64,000 bases of DNA, taken from the NCBI GenBank assembly GCA_030015575.1, contig JASDDO010000018.1, positions 381,419,908 to 381,483,907 on the forward strand. The letters are read 5' to 3'. Positions 47,501 through 59,881 of this stretch are shown one piece after another. Position 1 is the first letter of the stretch, and each line of letters opens with the position of its first letter. Origin of the DNA: Agapanthus africanus. Taxonomy: Eukaryota; Streptophyta; Magnoliopsida; Asparagales; Amaryllidaceae. The translations under genes were made by a program, and so were the position numbers. Below the pieces are notes generated by a model. It was given only the letters and a program-made list of their open reading frames with translations, was not told the DNA's origin and did not search any database.

Positions 47501-48801
47501 CTTCAAGCATACTGTTATTCATTATATGCTGCATTCATGGATTCTCATGCTTACATTCATGATTTTACATGCTATTGATGATTCGGATCTCCATGATATT
47601 TTCTGGATTTGGGGGGAAAACCGCAAAACTTATATAAACTGCTTCCTCTTTTTTTAAATAAAAATGCGGTTTTCCCATGATGTATGAGTCGCCCACCATG
47701 AGTTTGCTGATGGATTTTGAGACCCGATTCGAGGAGGCGGATGAACCGTTTCGGGTACATGGTGGGCCCGGTGCGGTACCCCGGGGCAAGAAGATCGCAG
47801 GAGTTGGCGTTGAGCCTGGCAGGGGAGCACGACCGACCGGTGATATTACCCGACGCGTCGGATATCCAGAGGATACCGTCGTGATCATGAGATGGATGGT
47901 AGGGGCCGGTCTGGACTGACGGCGCCCTAGATATTGTGATTGAGATATTGAGATTCTGAGATATTGAGGTACAGAGATTATGACACAGAGATATCGAGAT
48001 ATTGGGATTTATGTTTTGTGCCGATGCTAGGCACTGTTTATGCTGATTTCATTTATGATACTTCATTTTAAAAATACAGAAATTTCACAAATTTATGAAA
48101 GCAGTTTTCTTCTGTACATGCATTCGGTTTCATGCATTCATACATCATCCATATGATACATTGCCACCTGATGCACTGACACGGGCATATGGGATTATAC
48201 TTAGGTTAGATATTTACCCTAGCCATTGTTATAGGTTGCTGGTTATATATTTGAGGATTATATATTATGATCGTATGAACTAGGATTGCGTCATACATGC
48301 GATTTTCTGTTCGTAGATCTTTTTCTACTCACGAGCTGGCAACTCACCCCCGTTATGCCCCAGTTTCTTACAGGTGTTGCCATACAGGTTTCATTACGTC
48401 TTTGCGGGCACTGTTCCTTTCGGGTGACTTGCTAGTAGGTGGGTTTATTGTATCGTACCCATCATTATACATTGTATATTATATTTCAGTTGTATCTAGA
48501 AGTTCCATCAACCAAACATGTATTTATTTGAGATAGAGACCAGTGATGTTTATTCTTTCGACCTTAGAGTCGCGCGTTATATTTCTGTGGATTTCGTGCA
48601 GTTTGAGTTTCCTTCTCTGTTGTGATCCTCGTCTTTAGGCGTTGTATATTATATTACTAGCTGGTTGACTTATAGTGGTTTTCCTACACTCTACTACTTT
48701 TCTTGGTTTGGATTTCTGGGCTCGGCTTACTTAGAGTACGTACGCCTCGAGACGTTCGTAGTCTAGGTGCCGGTCATGTTCCGTACTTTCGGGACATGAC
48801 A
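44548..48801 (+). repeat. 5' LTR of the LARD (4,254 bp)
   Basis: tgtaacatttc...cgggacatgaca. Contains a GA run (about 44,910), a pyrimidine tract (about 44,990-45,055), a CAG/CAA-rich stretch (45,080-45,380), a possible TATA (gttatatagc near 45,484), an AT-rich gat/atgatat-rich middle (46,560-47,100) and a GC-rich 240-bp frame (47,677-47,919). Frames inside are shared with the 3' LTR but show no domain. Confidence 0.9.
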
Positions 48802-48805
48802 AAGT

Positions 48806-48817
48806 TGGTATCAGAGC
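48806..48817 (+). promoter_or_regulatory. Primer binding site, initiator-Met type (LARD)
   Basis: tggtatcagagc, exact, 4 nt after the LTR end. Confidence 0.95.
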
Positions 48818-51765
48818 GTTAGGTTTTACCTTCGGAGCATAGGATGACCCTTGGTTGATGGAATAGGTGACTAAAGTAGAGTGACGTACCGTGGGTATGT
48901 TCCGCGGCATATTTACGACACGCCACTCCACTTAAGAAGCCTTAGGATGTACATTTCTTTGTTCAGTATCATATTCATTCCTGATCTAGCCTCATCAGTA
49001 CCAGTTATGGTTTTGCTGCCACGATTACTGGCAGGGAGAGCTACGGCTAGAGTTGCGGTCAGCATGAGCTCGTTACGAACGAGGACTGACCGGGGCGTAA
49101 TTCCGGCGACACACGATTGTAGAGATGTGCCTTTTGATTGTGTTTGCGCCACGAGCGTTGGATGGATCGCTGTATGAGATTGCTCGAACGTGCCGATCAG
49201 CACCAGAGGATTGAGCCACTGATAGAGGCCAGCCAGACTTTGATGACCGTTGAAGTGTTGCTTATCCATGATGATTGAGGCACGGTTCAGCGTGCTGACG
49301 AGTGAGCCAGTTGTTGCTGCGAACGACGAGATATCGCCCCAGATGTTGGAGCTATTGCGGTATGAGTTGTACTAAGAGATGATAGAAGGTCGCTAGTCAC
49401 CAAGGATGAATGATTAGGACATGTGGATCGTTCGCTACTCCGATGCGAGGTCATCAGATAGATTGATTCCAGCTAGAGATGACTTCACGTGGAGACGTTG
49501 AGAGTCGACAGAGACGATCGAATGTCAGAAACCTATTATTCCAAGTTTAAAGTATTCGGGAAGACATGTAGGTAATTTTATGGTCTCTCTAGAAGAATGA
49601 AACCCTAACTCAACTTAATGACTGTGTGAAAGCCTTTGAACCTTAGGGTTTGCGGCAGTTCTGCGGCGCCATTAGTGATGCTTGGGTTTGCCCTTCTACG
49701 GCTGGACCACCGATGTTGTGGTATGTACTCGATACTATTATACTGTATCCAAGATGTTGAGCTCTTAAGGGATTATAAGGTTTTGACGACTCGATCGAAT
49801 GGCTCGACTTTATTCGCATGGTAGGTGGTGAGATGCACTTCTCGGGAGACTTCAGATACGAGGATAGCCGTTGGAGCTCAGTCCATGCAGCCACGACGAG
49901 ACGAGTCCAAAGCAGTCGACATTAGAGAAAAGTGGAGTAAGAGGTTCGTGCAAGATCTGGATATGATGACGTTCCACTCCGCCGACACCAGAGATGCGAT
50001 ACGCATGCCGAGGCATTGTACTGGGATATACCTTCCAGAAAGAGTTGCGAGGAGTATGCAGCCGTTCCGGAACAAGATGTAGATATAGTAAAGGATGAGG
50101 ACTCCCGGACAATTGGCAGAGATGAGACTTGGAAGAGACCTTGAGCAGGATTCCTTCCAGGACACTGCTGCAATGATGCTTGCACCCAGGATCAGATGTG
50201 TCACGTACATTCAGAGAGCCAGAGGCCGACGCCAATGACATGCTGCTTTACGAGTGGCCGCGAGGATTGACCGAGAAATGACTAGAGGAGTGCCAGAACG
50301 GAATCGTCCCCGTTAGCACACATGACAGGGCCGATGAGCCGATGGATCGTGAGGTTGGTAATCCACAGAGAAGACTTGGACCCAGAAGTGGCCATGTTAC
50401 GCACACCAGCAGGCCAGAGTTCAGGATCGTCGACGAGACATGTTATGAGTAATCACGACAGTTGGCCAGAGATTCGTGGAGGATGCGCTTGGGCGGAACT
50501 ATTCCGCCATACTTGATTTCGGTATTGTTGGGCGATTTATTCGCATGATTTGATTTGATGATTGAGAATTTACGATTTTTGCACAGTTGTTGCACTTGAT
50601 ATCGTTTTCGTGCCTTGGTTTCACATGTTTATGATTTCATGGGTTTTATACAGTTGAGTTTATTTTTGTACGTATGTACGCACACGATTTGGTTTTTGCA
50701 CTCGGTATGGTTTGCATATGCCGCAGTGCAGTGATTCGTATTTTGTGCACTTGGATGCACTGGACTTCGATTTCGATGGTAATGCTCGATATTTGTTTTT
50801 TGCACTTTATGCACCTGACTGGATTTTTGCGCGTGTTCGGCGCTTGATATTGGATTCCATGATTTCGTGCATGATGGATGCACCGGATTTGGATTTTTAG
50901 CGCATGTTGGGCGCATGTTATGAGATACGATTTGGTGCACACCAGATGCACTAAATCGGGATTTTTCGTGCATGTCAGATGCACCTGATTTTGCTGTCAG
51001 GCACGCACGTTGCCTATGACCAATGTTGTGTGCACAACCGTTGCACCTTGATGTTGTTTCTGTGCACCTTCTTGGCACATGTATGGATTTGATTCCCATG
51101 CGCACCGAACGCACAGGGTTTTCATATGCACCTTTGAATTGGTTTCTATGGAGCAGTACGTTTTATGATATTTGCTATGTGTTTTCGTACTGAGCAGAAC
51201 TATTCAGAGGACAGTGCCTGGATATATTTTGCATGTACTGATAGATTTCAAAGGGATTTCCAAAAGCGAGCTTTAGTCTCATTATTTACATACGTGTCCG
51301 ATGTGACACGAAACGTTTAAAACAAGGGAACCCTTCTAAATTGTTTTCAAAACGGCGGGGCGTGCATATTAAACAAAAGATATATACGTATATGGCTATT
51401 TTCTTATAGAGACGTCCGTCACTGTGCAGTGTTATGCGCATTGCACATCGACTTTAAAGAATTGGGCATGCACTTCCTTCAAGATATTTACATGTACAGA
51501 TTTGATATTTACATGTATAGTTCCGATTTATAGCATATCGGTTTTGCTTTGGATTTGGCATTCGTATTTTCACCTTGACTCCGATGATTGCGGGGTGCTT
51601 GACGGAGTTTTGATTTCGAGTTATCTGCTCATTACTCATGCGCATGTAATGCGCTATGATGCCTTTTATGTATTGATGATTTCGGAGCCCCGTTGACTTG
51701 GACATTTTATTGAAATGTTTTAGAATTTGGGGGTTTAATTTTAAATTCGGGGACCGAATTTCATT
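48818..51765 (+). other. Interior of the LARD, non-coding
   Basis: Longest frames are 161 residues (minus, 50,629-51,114, produced by the GCAC repeat), 129 and 118; none has a gag, protease or pol motif. A decayed gag cannot be excluded around 49,100-50,250, where GC content and codon-like spacing are higher. 50,690-51,130 is a degenerate repeat listed separately. Confidence 0.65.
50690..51130. repeat. Degenerate array of facing TGCAC/GTGCA motifs
   Basis: Ten or so units, roughly 30-60 bp apart, of the form gtgca....gatgcac (or gcgcat...gcgcat) followed by ctgattttt-like sequence, e.g. about 50,738, 50,800, 50,866, 50,935, 50,968, 51,030, 51,060, 51,100. Spacing irregular. Confidence 0.6.
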
Positions 51766-51777
51766 AAGGGGGAAAGA
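51766..51777 (+). promoter_or_regulatory. Polypurine tract of the LARD
   Basis: aagggggaaaga directly before the 3' LTR, whose first base pair is ag instead of tg. Confidence 0.85.
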
Positions 51778-51778
51778 C

Positions 51779-54700
51779 AGTAACATTTCCAAAAAAAAAT
51801 TATTTTTTTTGGGAAAATTCTGGACAAAAAATTATGGAAATTCTAAAATATTTTATTTAGTGGTAATTGTGTTTAATGTAGGGTTTTTGGTAAAAAGTTT
51901 ACCAAAATCGGTTCCTGATGATTTATCTGGTTTTATGAATATTTTATCGGAATTTTATCTCGACTGCACACACGTGTGCATGTTAGCTAGGGTTGAGCCT
52001 AGGGTGGAACCATGCTTAGATGACTATGGTGGCTTAAACCCTTTGGTTAAGTTAAGTGGGTTAATTAAGGGTTTAGCTTTGTTAAAAATTGGTTAAGGTT
52101 AGGGTTGACCTTGTGTAGAGAGAGAGCCATGATGGTTGTTCATTTATTAAGAGAGAGAGAGAGAGAGAGGTGGCTAGGGTGTGCCATGATCCATCTCATT
52201 CTTCAATATCCTTTGTGCTCTTTCACACACTCATCTCACTCATATCACTCCCTCTCATCTCTCACATCTCTCCCTCTCACTCTCACACATCACATAACAT
52301 CAAAATCATCAGCATCATCATCGTCTGCTGCAACAGCAGCCGATGTAAAACTTCAGCCCCCAATATCAACACTTCAGCCCCCCTACATCTGCTGCTACCA
52401 ACAGCCACAGCAACACCATCACATACTACAACACCACACCCTCATCAAACCCTACAACATCACTCTCCCACTTCACCAAAGCAACAACAGCTGCAGCTGC
52501 TGTAACAACAGAAACACAACACAATAACAATAGCAACAGCCTCAGCCAGAACTGCATCAGCGGTGAAGAAAACAGCAGCAGTAGCAGCTGCAACTGCAAC
52601 AAGAGCCACAAAGGAGCAGCTCAGCATGCAGCACAGTCCTTCCTTCTTTCCTTCTCATTCATCCTAGGACCCCCTTGAGGTATAATCTCACAACCCAACT
52701 CCTATCTTGCCAAGTTCTGGTTATATAGCTGAGATTTAGTGTAATTATGTGAGTTAGTGCTAGTTTAGGGAAATTTGAGTAAGATTTGGCCAAGTGTCGG
52801 TTTTGAATGTTGGTATAGCCCCATTAGGTGTATTTGAGACCAGTTTAACCAAGATTACCCCAGATTCCCAGTAAGTTACCTGAATGTTCCGACTTGGCGT
52901 ATTTTATCGATTTTGTCGACTTTGTGGCCTTTCTGGAAATTGCTATCAACCCGGACCTCCTAAAATAATTTTGACTTGGCAGTAGGATGTGCAGGCAGAT
53001 AGGAACCAACACCCAAAACCCTAGCCCCAACCACTTTCCTTTGGCCACAGATTAATTCCCCCTGGCCGCAATTTGGGCCAGAGCAGGGGAAAATCCCCTC
53101 ATTTTTGGTGCACGACTCCTTTACCTATAAACTTGACCCTGGGTATGTCTAGTTTTGACTGATTCCAATCAGGGTAGAATCTGGGTTGATTTTCTTGAGT
53201 TGGCGCATGATTTACGACTTGTTTTCATATGCATTTTGGTACTTGGTGATTCGTTTCTGTCGGGTGGCGTTTGAACGCCAACGGCAGAGGGATATTGGCT
53301 GTGTTTGCATGCGAGACTGTAGGTTTTTATCTATCGGCGTAGCGTTTACCATTTTGGTTTCCGACATGGTTTTCATGTGTTTTAGCGTGTGATATCCTTG
53401 TAGGTACCCCACGTGGCGTCGAAGCGTTGGAGATGCAAATGGCGACATCTGCACCGGCACACATAAGCAAGGTGGGTAGATTTATATCTACGGGGAGAAG
53501 TCGGGTGGATGGCGTATAGCACCCCCGCAGTCTGTAGTGATGTATATGGATACGTATACACACTTACAAATATTATATGTTATTTGTGATTCATGATGAT
53601 GTTTAAGATGGATATTGGTGTGTTACATTGATGAAAGGTTACGAAACCCTTGAGTAGTGGGTGCACTACACATACACACACATACATACTTGCATACATC
53701 CTTATTTTATATGTGGTTATGGGATCCTATATAGTTATGTGTTCACATGGGTATGGGACTATGTGTTCACATATGGATTTGAGGAGGATACTTGGGTTTG
53801 AGATGAGTCGATGATATTTGATCCGAGATTATGATATCGATGATATGGTAAAATTCATATTTGAGATACGTCTTGATGCTTTAGCGGATTTTGGGATGAT
53901 GATGCCATAGGAATAGTGATATATATATAAAATGGTCGACATGTGATTATGTTACGAGATATGACATGATATGATATGACAAGATTAGTATGATAGGCCG
54001 CCTTGGGCGAGGTATACTCCTTGAGATGATATGTGCTGATGATATCGATTCATACGAGACTGTTGATCAGTAGTCAGATCATGATGATAGTGATGATGTT
54101 AGCTTTGTACTAGACGTAGGTCAGTACCCAGATTATGATATTTGATATAGAGAATACCAGATGAATGATATGACGAATGTGATATTGACCCGTACCCAGA
54201 TTTGGGGATGCCGTACGACGGATTTACGTACGAGCTATAATTTGATGATTGATCCGCACTCTTGATTTGGGAATAACTGATTATAGAGATATGGTATCGG
54301 ATGTGATATTATCGAGGCGGGATCACCGATTATAAATGTATATATATGTATCGACTCAGAGGTTAGGCGGTTTCCCTTACCTGCAGTTAGCCTATTAGAT
54401 CAGCCCTATAGGCGGTGTAGCTGTATGACTCTTATGACATCAGATACAGTCTAGCTACCATTGTGTTTAGTATTCAGTCCCCCGCACATTATTATTGTTG
54501 CTCTGCATCGCATACTGTTGTGATTCATATTCCATTATTGATATCATGTTGTTAGGACACCAGCACCATTACCGATGATGCGTATATACCACGTACACTT
54601 ATTTGCCGGTCACACACATCTTCATCGGTAATTGCCATGTCACGTACACTTAGAGAATATTATTGCTTGATTTAGCTTGTTAGCTAGTAGTTGACATGAT

Positions 54701-55597
54701 ATTAGTGTACTTGTCTTATATGCCAGCTTGACATTGTAGTTATTACTTGTCACTTCATGCATACTGTTATTCATTATATGCTGCATTCATGGATTCTCAT
54801 GCTTACATTCATGATTTTACATGCTATTGATGATTCGGATCTCCATGATATTTTCTGGATTTGGGGGAAAAACGGCAAAATTTATATAAACTGTTTTATC
54901 TCTTTTTAAATAAAAATGCGGTTTTCCCATGATGTATGAGTCGTCCACCATGAGTTTGCTGATGGATTTCGAGACCCGATTCGAGGAGGCGGATGAACTG
55001 TTTTGGGTACATGGTGGGCCCGGTGCGGTACCCCGGGGCAAGAAGATCGCAGGAGATGGCGTTGAGCCTGGCAGAGGAGCACGACCAACCGGTGATATTA
55101 CCCGACGTGTCGGATATCCGGAGGATACCGTCGTGGTCATGAGATGGATGGTAGGGGCCGGTCTGGACTGACGTTGCCCTAGATATTGTAATTGAGATAT
55201 TGAGATTCTGAGATATTGAGGTACAGAGATTATGACACAGAGATATTGGGATTTATGTTTTGTGCCGATGCTAGGCACTGTTTATGCTGATTTCATTTAT
55301 GATACCTCATTTTAAAAATACAGAAATCTCACAAATTTATGAAAGCAGTTTTCTTCTGTACATTCATTCGGTTTCATGCATTCATACATCATCCATATGA
55401 TACATTGCCACATGATGCACTGACACGGGCACATGGGATTATACTTAGGATAGATATTTACCCTAGTCATTGTTATAGGTTGCTGGTTATATATTTGAGG
55501 ATTATATATTATGATCGTATGACCTAGGATTGCGTCATACATGCGATTTTCTGGTCGTAGATCTTTTTCTACTCACGAGTTGGCAACTCACCCCCGT
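51779..55597 (+). repeat. 3' LTR of the LARD, truncated by copia2
   Basis: Matches 44,548-48,353 in order throughout and stops after ...aactcacccccgt. The remaining 448 bp or so should lie beyond copia2, outside the window. Confidence 0.95.
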
Positions 55598-57737
55598 TGT
55601 AAGTCCATGCTACCCTTCCCCGGTACTTACGAGGTTGCGGAAGTGGTGAAAAACGATTTTCAAGAGGGTGGTAACATGGACTACAAATACGGATCTTTGC
55701 TAAACAACTAACTAGCAACCTAACTTGAGTTTACCTACTCGGTTAGGGGGCTATACCTTTCTTGAACTCCTTCGTCTTCAACTCCTCCCGGTGTACGGAT
55801 CGGTCTCACCTCGTCGTCTCCTTGCGCCGAAGATGGATCCACCCGAAAGCTTCTACCTTTGGCTTCTTCTTCGACCTTTGAAGAAACTAGATCACTTGGC
55901 TTGCTAGGCCTTGTGAACTAGAATGAGTAGAGAAATATTTTGGTGTCTTTTTATCTCTAAGGCAATGAGTCTCAACACATGAGAATGGTTTGCCTTGAGC
56001 TAGAGAGAGCAAGAGGAAAAGGGAGAGCTTGAGAATGAGAGAGCTCAAGAGAGAGAAAGCAAAATGAAAGAATGAACCATACTCTTCTCATTCTCACCTC
56101 TCATAATCCAAAAGCCATCATAACAAAAATAATAATCAAGTATTGTGTGATGGTTTAAGTCAAAATGGCTATATCATTTCATGCACTCATTTTGCATAAA
56201 TAAACAAGCAAGCAAAAGTCTTTGCCATGGAATGATAGCCATTGTCATGATGATGGTCAACTAGTCCAACCTAGTCAACCGGTCAACAAAGTCAACAAGT
56301 CAACAAAGTCAACCCCTCAACAACCATGTCACTATAATACTTAATTAATATTAATGTTAATCATATATCTTATTCTCATTAGGGTTAAGCAAAAGTCAAC
56401 TGTCAACAGTCAACAGTCAACAACCCCAATGAGAATACTCTGCCTCTGTCTCTCTGTTAACTGTGCATACACACCCGCATCCGCGTTCCGAGGAACACGA
56501 ATACAAACGAGATAAAACCAATCCCAAAACGTACACTAGGATCTGGCTTAAACCAAAGCCCGCTAGTGTTAACTGTCCGGACACTGTACGTGCACAAGTG
56601 CACGGATGTGACCGAACCCTGCCACAATACCATGCGACCTGTCGCAAAACCATGCGACCTCTACTCTTTTGCCTAAAGGCGAATAGCTTTCTGTATGGGA
56701 CTCTAAAGACTCGACACTACGCTGGCAGTGGGTTTAACCACAGACCGCAAGCGGCACTAGCTGTGCGTAACGGTCCCCAGGTAGATGCCGACAAGAAGAC
56801 CGACGAGGTGAAACCCATCTGAACTCCTACTGAGTCTGAATGTAACAATCTCTATACAGTCCGGTCTGTTCGTCTGATACATCGCATGGCGGGCCTAGGA
56901 GGCGGTAAACGCCAGTCCCCTAATAGCGGTACAAGTCGTGTCGGAATGAAGCCCAAAACACCCTGAGATAACACTGGAAACCTACCAGTATATCTCGCTT
57001 GCCCTGGCCAGGGACTACTCGTGTAATGGCTCTCCTAGACACAGCGCGATGTCAACCCCCAATACCGGGAGAGACGAATCATGTCTAACCGTCACTGCCT
57101 CCAAGTGCTTCGGGACTGCACCCAACTACTACCTGTTTGCACGACTCCTTTGAGCCGTGGTAGGGTAGTAATCTAAGTACAGTGGGAACACACTCGAGGC
57201 GAAGTGACAGTGTCAAGTCAGCGGACTAAGCTGTACTCAAGTCACCTGGGAACTGATAACTGACGATAGGTATAGTACCAACTAACAGTTCCCGACGAGT
57301 CCTGTCCACTGTACTCGTAACCCAACGAGCACCCGCATACTATCTCCAGTATGACGTACTGATGGCTGTGGGACAGACCATCTCCCACACTGGAATGAGA
57401 AGCGTATACGCTGGTCTACTCCGGAGTATCGATGTCCTGTCTCGATAGTCCTGCAACTAGGGACCTGCATAAGGATGTGCTTATAGATTACCCAGCCCCC
57501 ACTAGTGTGACTGCCATCACAACGCTGGTAATCAAGCAAAGATCCTAAGGGCTCCACTAATGTGTATAGGTGATATACTAAAATAAACACATGTACATAT
57601 TGAAGTAGAAACAAACCAAGTAGCATACTACTATATTGAGCAAGATTGTCTATACAAGGTGAATATCCCAAGCTTCCATTAAGTAATATACAAACTAGTA
57701 TGATACAGTAATGGCCTCTAGGGCATATACATTAACA
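55598..57737 (-). repeat. 3' LTR of copia2 (2,140 bp)
   Basis: tgtaagtccatgctaccctt...catatacattaaca. Its first 200 bp recur at 63,801-64,000. Related to copia1 LTRs in the parts atgccctagaggccattac (reverse complement) and the GC-rich middle. Contains a run of gtcaac repeats about 56,250-56,425. Confidence 0.9.
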
Positions 57738-57750
57738 ATCCCCCACTTGC
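57738..57750 (-). promoter_or_regulatory. Polypurine tract of copia2
   Basis: GCAAGTGGGGGAT in element sense, adjacent to the LTR start TGTTAATG. Confidence 0.85.
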
Positions 57751-57751
57751 A

Positions 57752-58123
57752 CTAAGGCCATGTACTGGCGTATCGAAGACCTATCATCTCGATCAGCCGC
57801 TCGAACTGAGTCTGGGGTAAGGCCTTTATGAGTGGATCAGCAGTGTTATCTTCCGTAGAAACTCTCCGAACCTCGATCTCCTGGCGACCCATGATCTCCC
57901 TGATCAGGTGATACCGCCTCAAGATGTGTCTGGACTTCTGATGGGACCTGGGTTCCTTCGCTAAAGCTATAGCCCCGTTGTTGTCGCAATACAGCGGTAT
58001 TGGATCAATAATGGACGGAACCACCTGAAGCTCAGTTAAGAACTTCCTTACCCAGACAGCTTCTTTTGCGGCATCTGCAGCAGCGATATATTCCGCTTCC
58101 ATCGTCGAGTCAGCAACGGTTTC
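57752..58123 (-). pseudogene. copia2 RNase H, C-terminal half
   Basis: Open frame continuing the pol frame after the TAG at 58,124-58,126. Recognisable: ADSTMEAEYIAAADAAKEAVW (strong copia RNase H block, residues here split by no gap), DNNGAIALAKEP, SRHILRRYHLIRE and NTADPLIKALPQ. Would degrade RNA in the RNA-DNA hybrid. It ends near the PPT, as expected for the end of pol. Confidence 0.9.
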
Positions 58124-59881
58124 CTATTTAGAACTCTTCCAACACACCGCCCCTCCATTGAGGGTAAAGACATAACCCGACATGGACTTGGAATCATCCT
58201 TGTCACTTTGGAAGCTGGAGTCAGCAAAGGCCTCGATCTGGAGGTCTTTTCCGCCATACACCAAGAACATCTCCTTAGTCCTTCTCAGGTACTTGAGAAT
58301 GTTCTTTACTGCTATCCAATGTTTCTCCCCAGGGTTTGACTGATACCGGCTTACCACACTCAGTGCATAAGCTACATCTGGTCTGGTACACAACATCGCA
58401 TACATTATAGAGCCTACCGCAGAAGCGTAGGGTATAATAGACATGCGATCCCTTTCCAAATCAGTCTTGGGAGACATCTCTCTGGAGAGGGTGATCCCGT
58501 GACAAGCCGGTAGATTACCGCGCTTGGAATCTTCCATACTAAATCTTTTCAGTATGGTGTCGATGTACCTGGACTGTGAGAGTCCCAGTATCCTCTTGGA
58601 TCTGTCACGATAGATCCGGATCCCCAGAATGTATGAGGCATCACCCAGGTCTTTCATGGAGAACCTGTGTGACAAGAACCCTTTGACAGATTGTAGCATA
58701 GAAATGTCATTTCCTATTAAGAGAATGCCATCCACGTATAAAACGAGGAATACTACAGTTCTCGCTACAAATCTACTATAGATGCATGGTTCATCTGGAT
58801 TTTTGATAAAGCCAAATTGCTTGACCGTCTCATCAAAACAGATGTTCCAACTCCGCGATGCCTGCTTCAGTCCGTAGATGGACTTAAGCAACTTGCACAC
58901 CTTTCCGTTGCTCCCACTCTGAATGAAACCCTCTGGCTGGTCCATATAAACACACTCCTCTAAATTTCCATTTAGAAAAGAGGTCTTTACGTCCATCTGC
59001 CAAATCTCATAATCGTGGAAGGCAGCAATGGCAAGAAGGATCCGAATGGATTTCAGCATATCTACTGGAGAAAAGGTCTCGTCATAGTCCAAACCAGGTC
59101 TTTGACGAAAACCCTTTGCAACCAATCTAGCTTTATAGGTCTCAACCTGTCCATCTACACCAATCTTCCTTTTGAAGATCCATTTGCATCCTACGGGTTT
59201 TACCCCATCCGGAGCAACGTCTAACGTCCATACTTTGTTAGTGTACATGGACTCCATTTCGGTCCGCATTGCATCCAGCCATTTTGCCGAGTCAACGCTC
59301 TGAATGGCCTGCTGGAAGCTAGTCGGCTCATCATAATCTATGATGCAATCCTCTCTATCCCCGTCTATGAGAAAACCATAGTATCTCTCGGGCGGATGAG
59401 ACTGCCTACTAGTCCTGCGGAGCGGCACAGGAATGTCATTTTCTTTTGAACCCTCTGGTTCTACTAAGCTTTCAGTAATAGTCTGTGGTTCTGGAATTTC
59501 TTCCAGTTCTATTTCACTCCCACTTGTTTCCTTTTCTAAGAACTGGTGTTCTAGAAAATGGGCATTACGAGAAACAATGATCTTTTGTTCCTCTGCGTAA
59601 TAGAAGAGATACCCCCTGGAGTTCTTTGGGTATCCCACAAACTTGCACAGTACTGAGCGTGCCTCGAGTTTGTCCACATGCTGCTTTTTGACAAAAGCCG
59701 GATATCCCCAGATCTTCAGATATTGAAGATAGGGTTTCTTCCCACTCCATATCTCATATGGTGTGGTAGGCACAGTCTTAGTTGGAACTCGGTTCAAAAG
59801 GTATGCAGCTGATTCTAGTGCATATCCCCAGAATGATCGCGGTAACTCAGTGTTACTCATCATGGACCGTACCATATCCAA
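58124..59881 (-). pseudogene. copia2 pol: integrase C-part, reverse transcriptase, RNase H N-part
   Basis: 585-residue open frame; the first codon is TTG and the frame continues from integrase. Residues 1-110: integrase C-terminal part (FWGYALESAAYLLNRVP, PYEIWSGKKP, FVGYPKNSRGY). Linker 111-200. RT about 205-450: WTLDVAPDGVKPVGCKWIFK, ARLVAKGF.Q, YDETFSPV, QMDVKTSFLNGNLEE with catalytic D297, YGLKQASR, and LYVDGILLIGND at 381-392, where YVDD is expected. The last Asp is therefore Gly at residue 385. RNase H starts about 545 (FADSSFQSD, SMSGYVF) and stops at an in-frame TAG. The domain order makes this copia without doubt. Enzymatically dead as it stands. Confidence 0.95.

Larger units (their letters stand above)
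44548..55597 (+). mobile_element. LARD-like element (long LTRs, non-coding interior)
   Basis: Plus strand. 5' LTR 44,548-48,801, iMet PBS 48,806-48,817, interior to 51,765, PPT 51,766-51,777, 3' LTR from 51,779 cut at 55,597 by copia2. LTRs near 4.25 kb and a 3.0-kb interior without gag, protease, RT, integrase or chromodomain that I can recognise fit the definition of large retrotransposon derivatives. The end ggggaccgaatttcattaag then a purine run, and an LTR start TGTAACA, resemble Tekay/Del chromoviruses, the likely autonomous partner. LTR copies differ by about 5 in the first 260 bases, so insertion is fairly recent. Confidence 0.85.

Noticed and set aside
48818-50300. Functional gag in the LARD interior
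   Set aside because: Frames of 80-130 residues exist on both strands, but I see no capsid blocks, zinc knuckle or protease motif.
50629-51114. 161-residue minus frame in the LARD interior
   Set aside because: Produced by the repeated GCAC dyads; composition is Cys/His/Ser/Lys/Asn-biased and repetitive with no domain.
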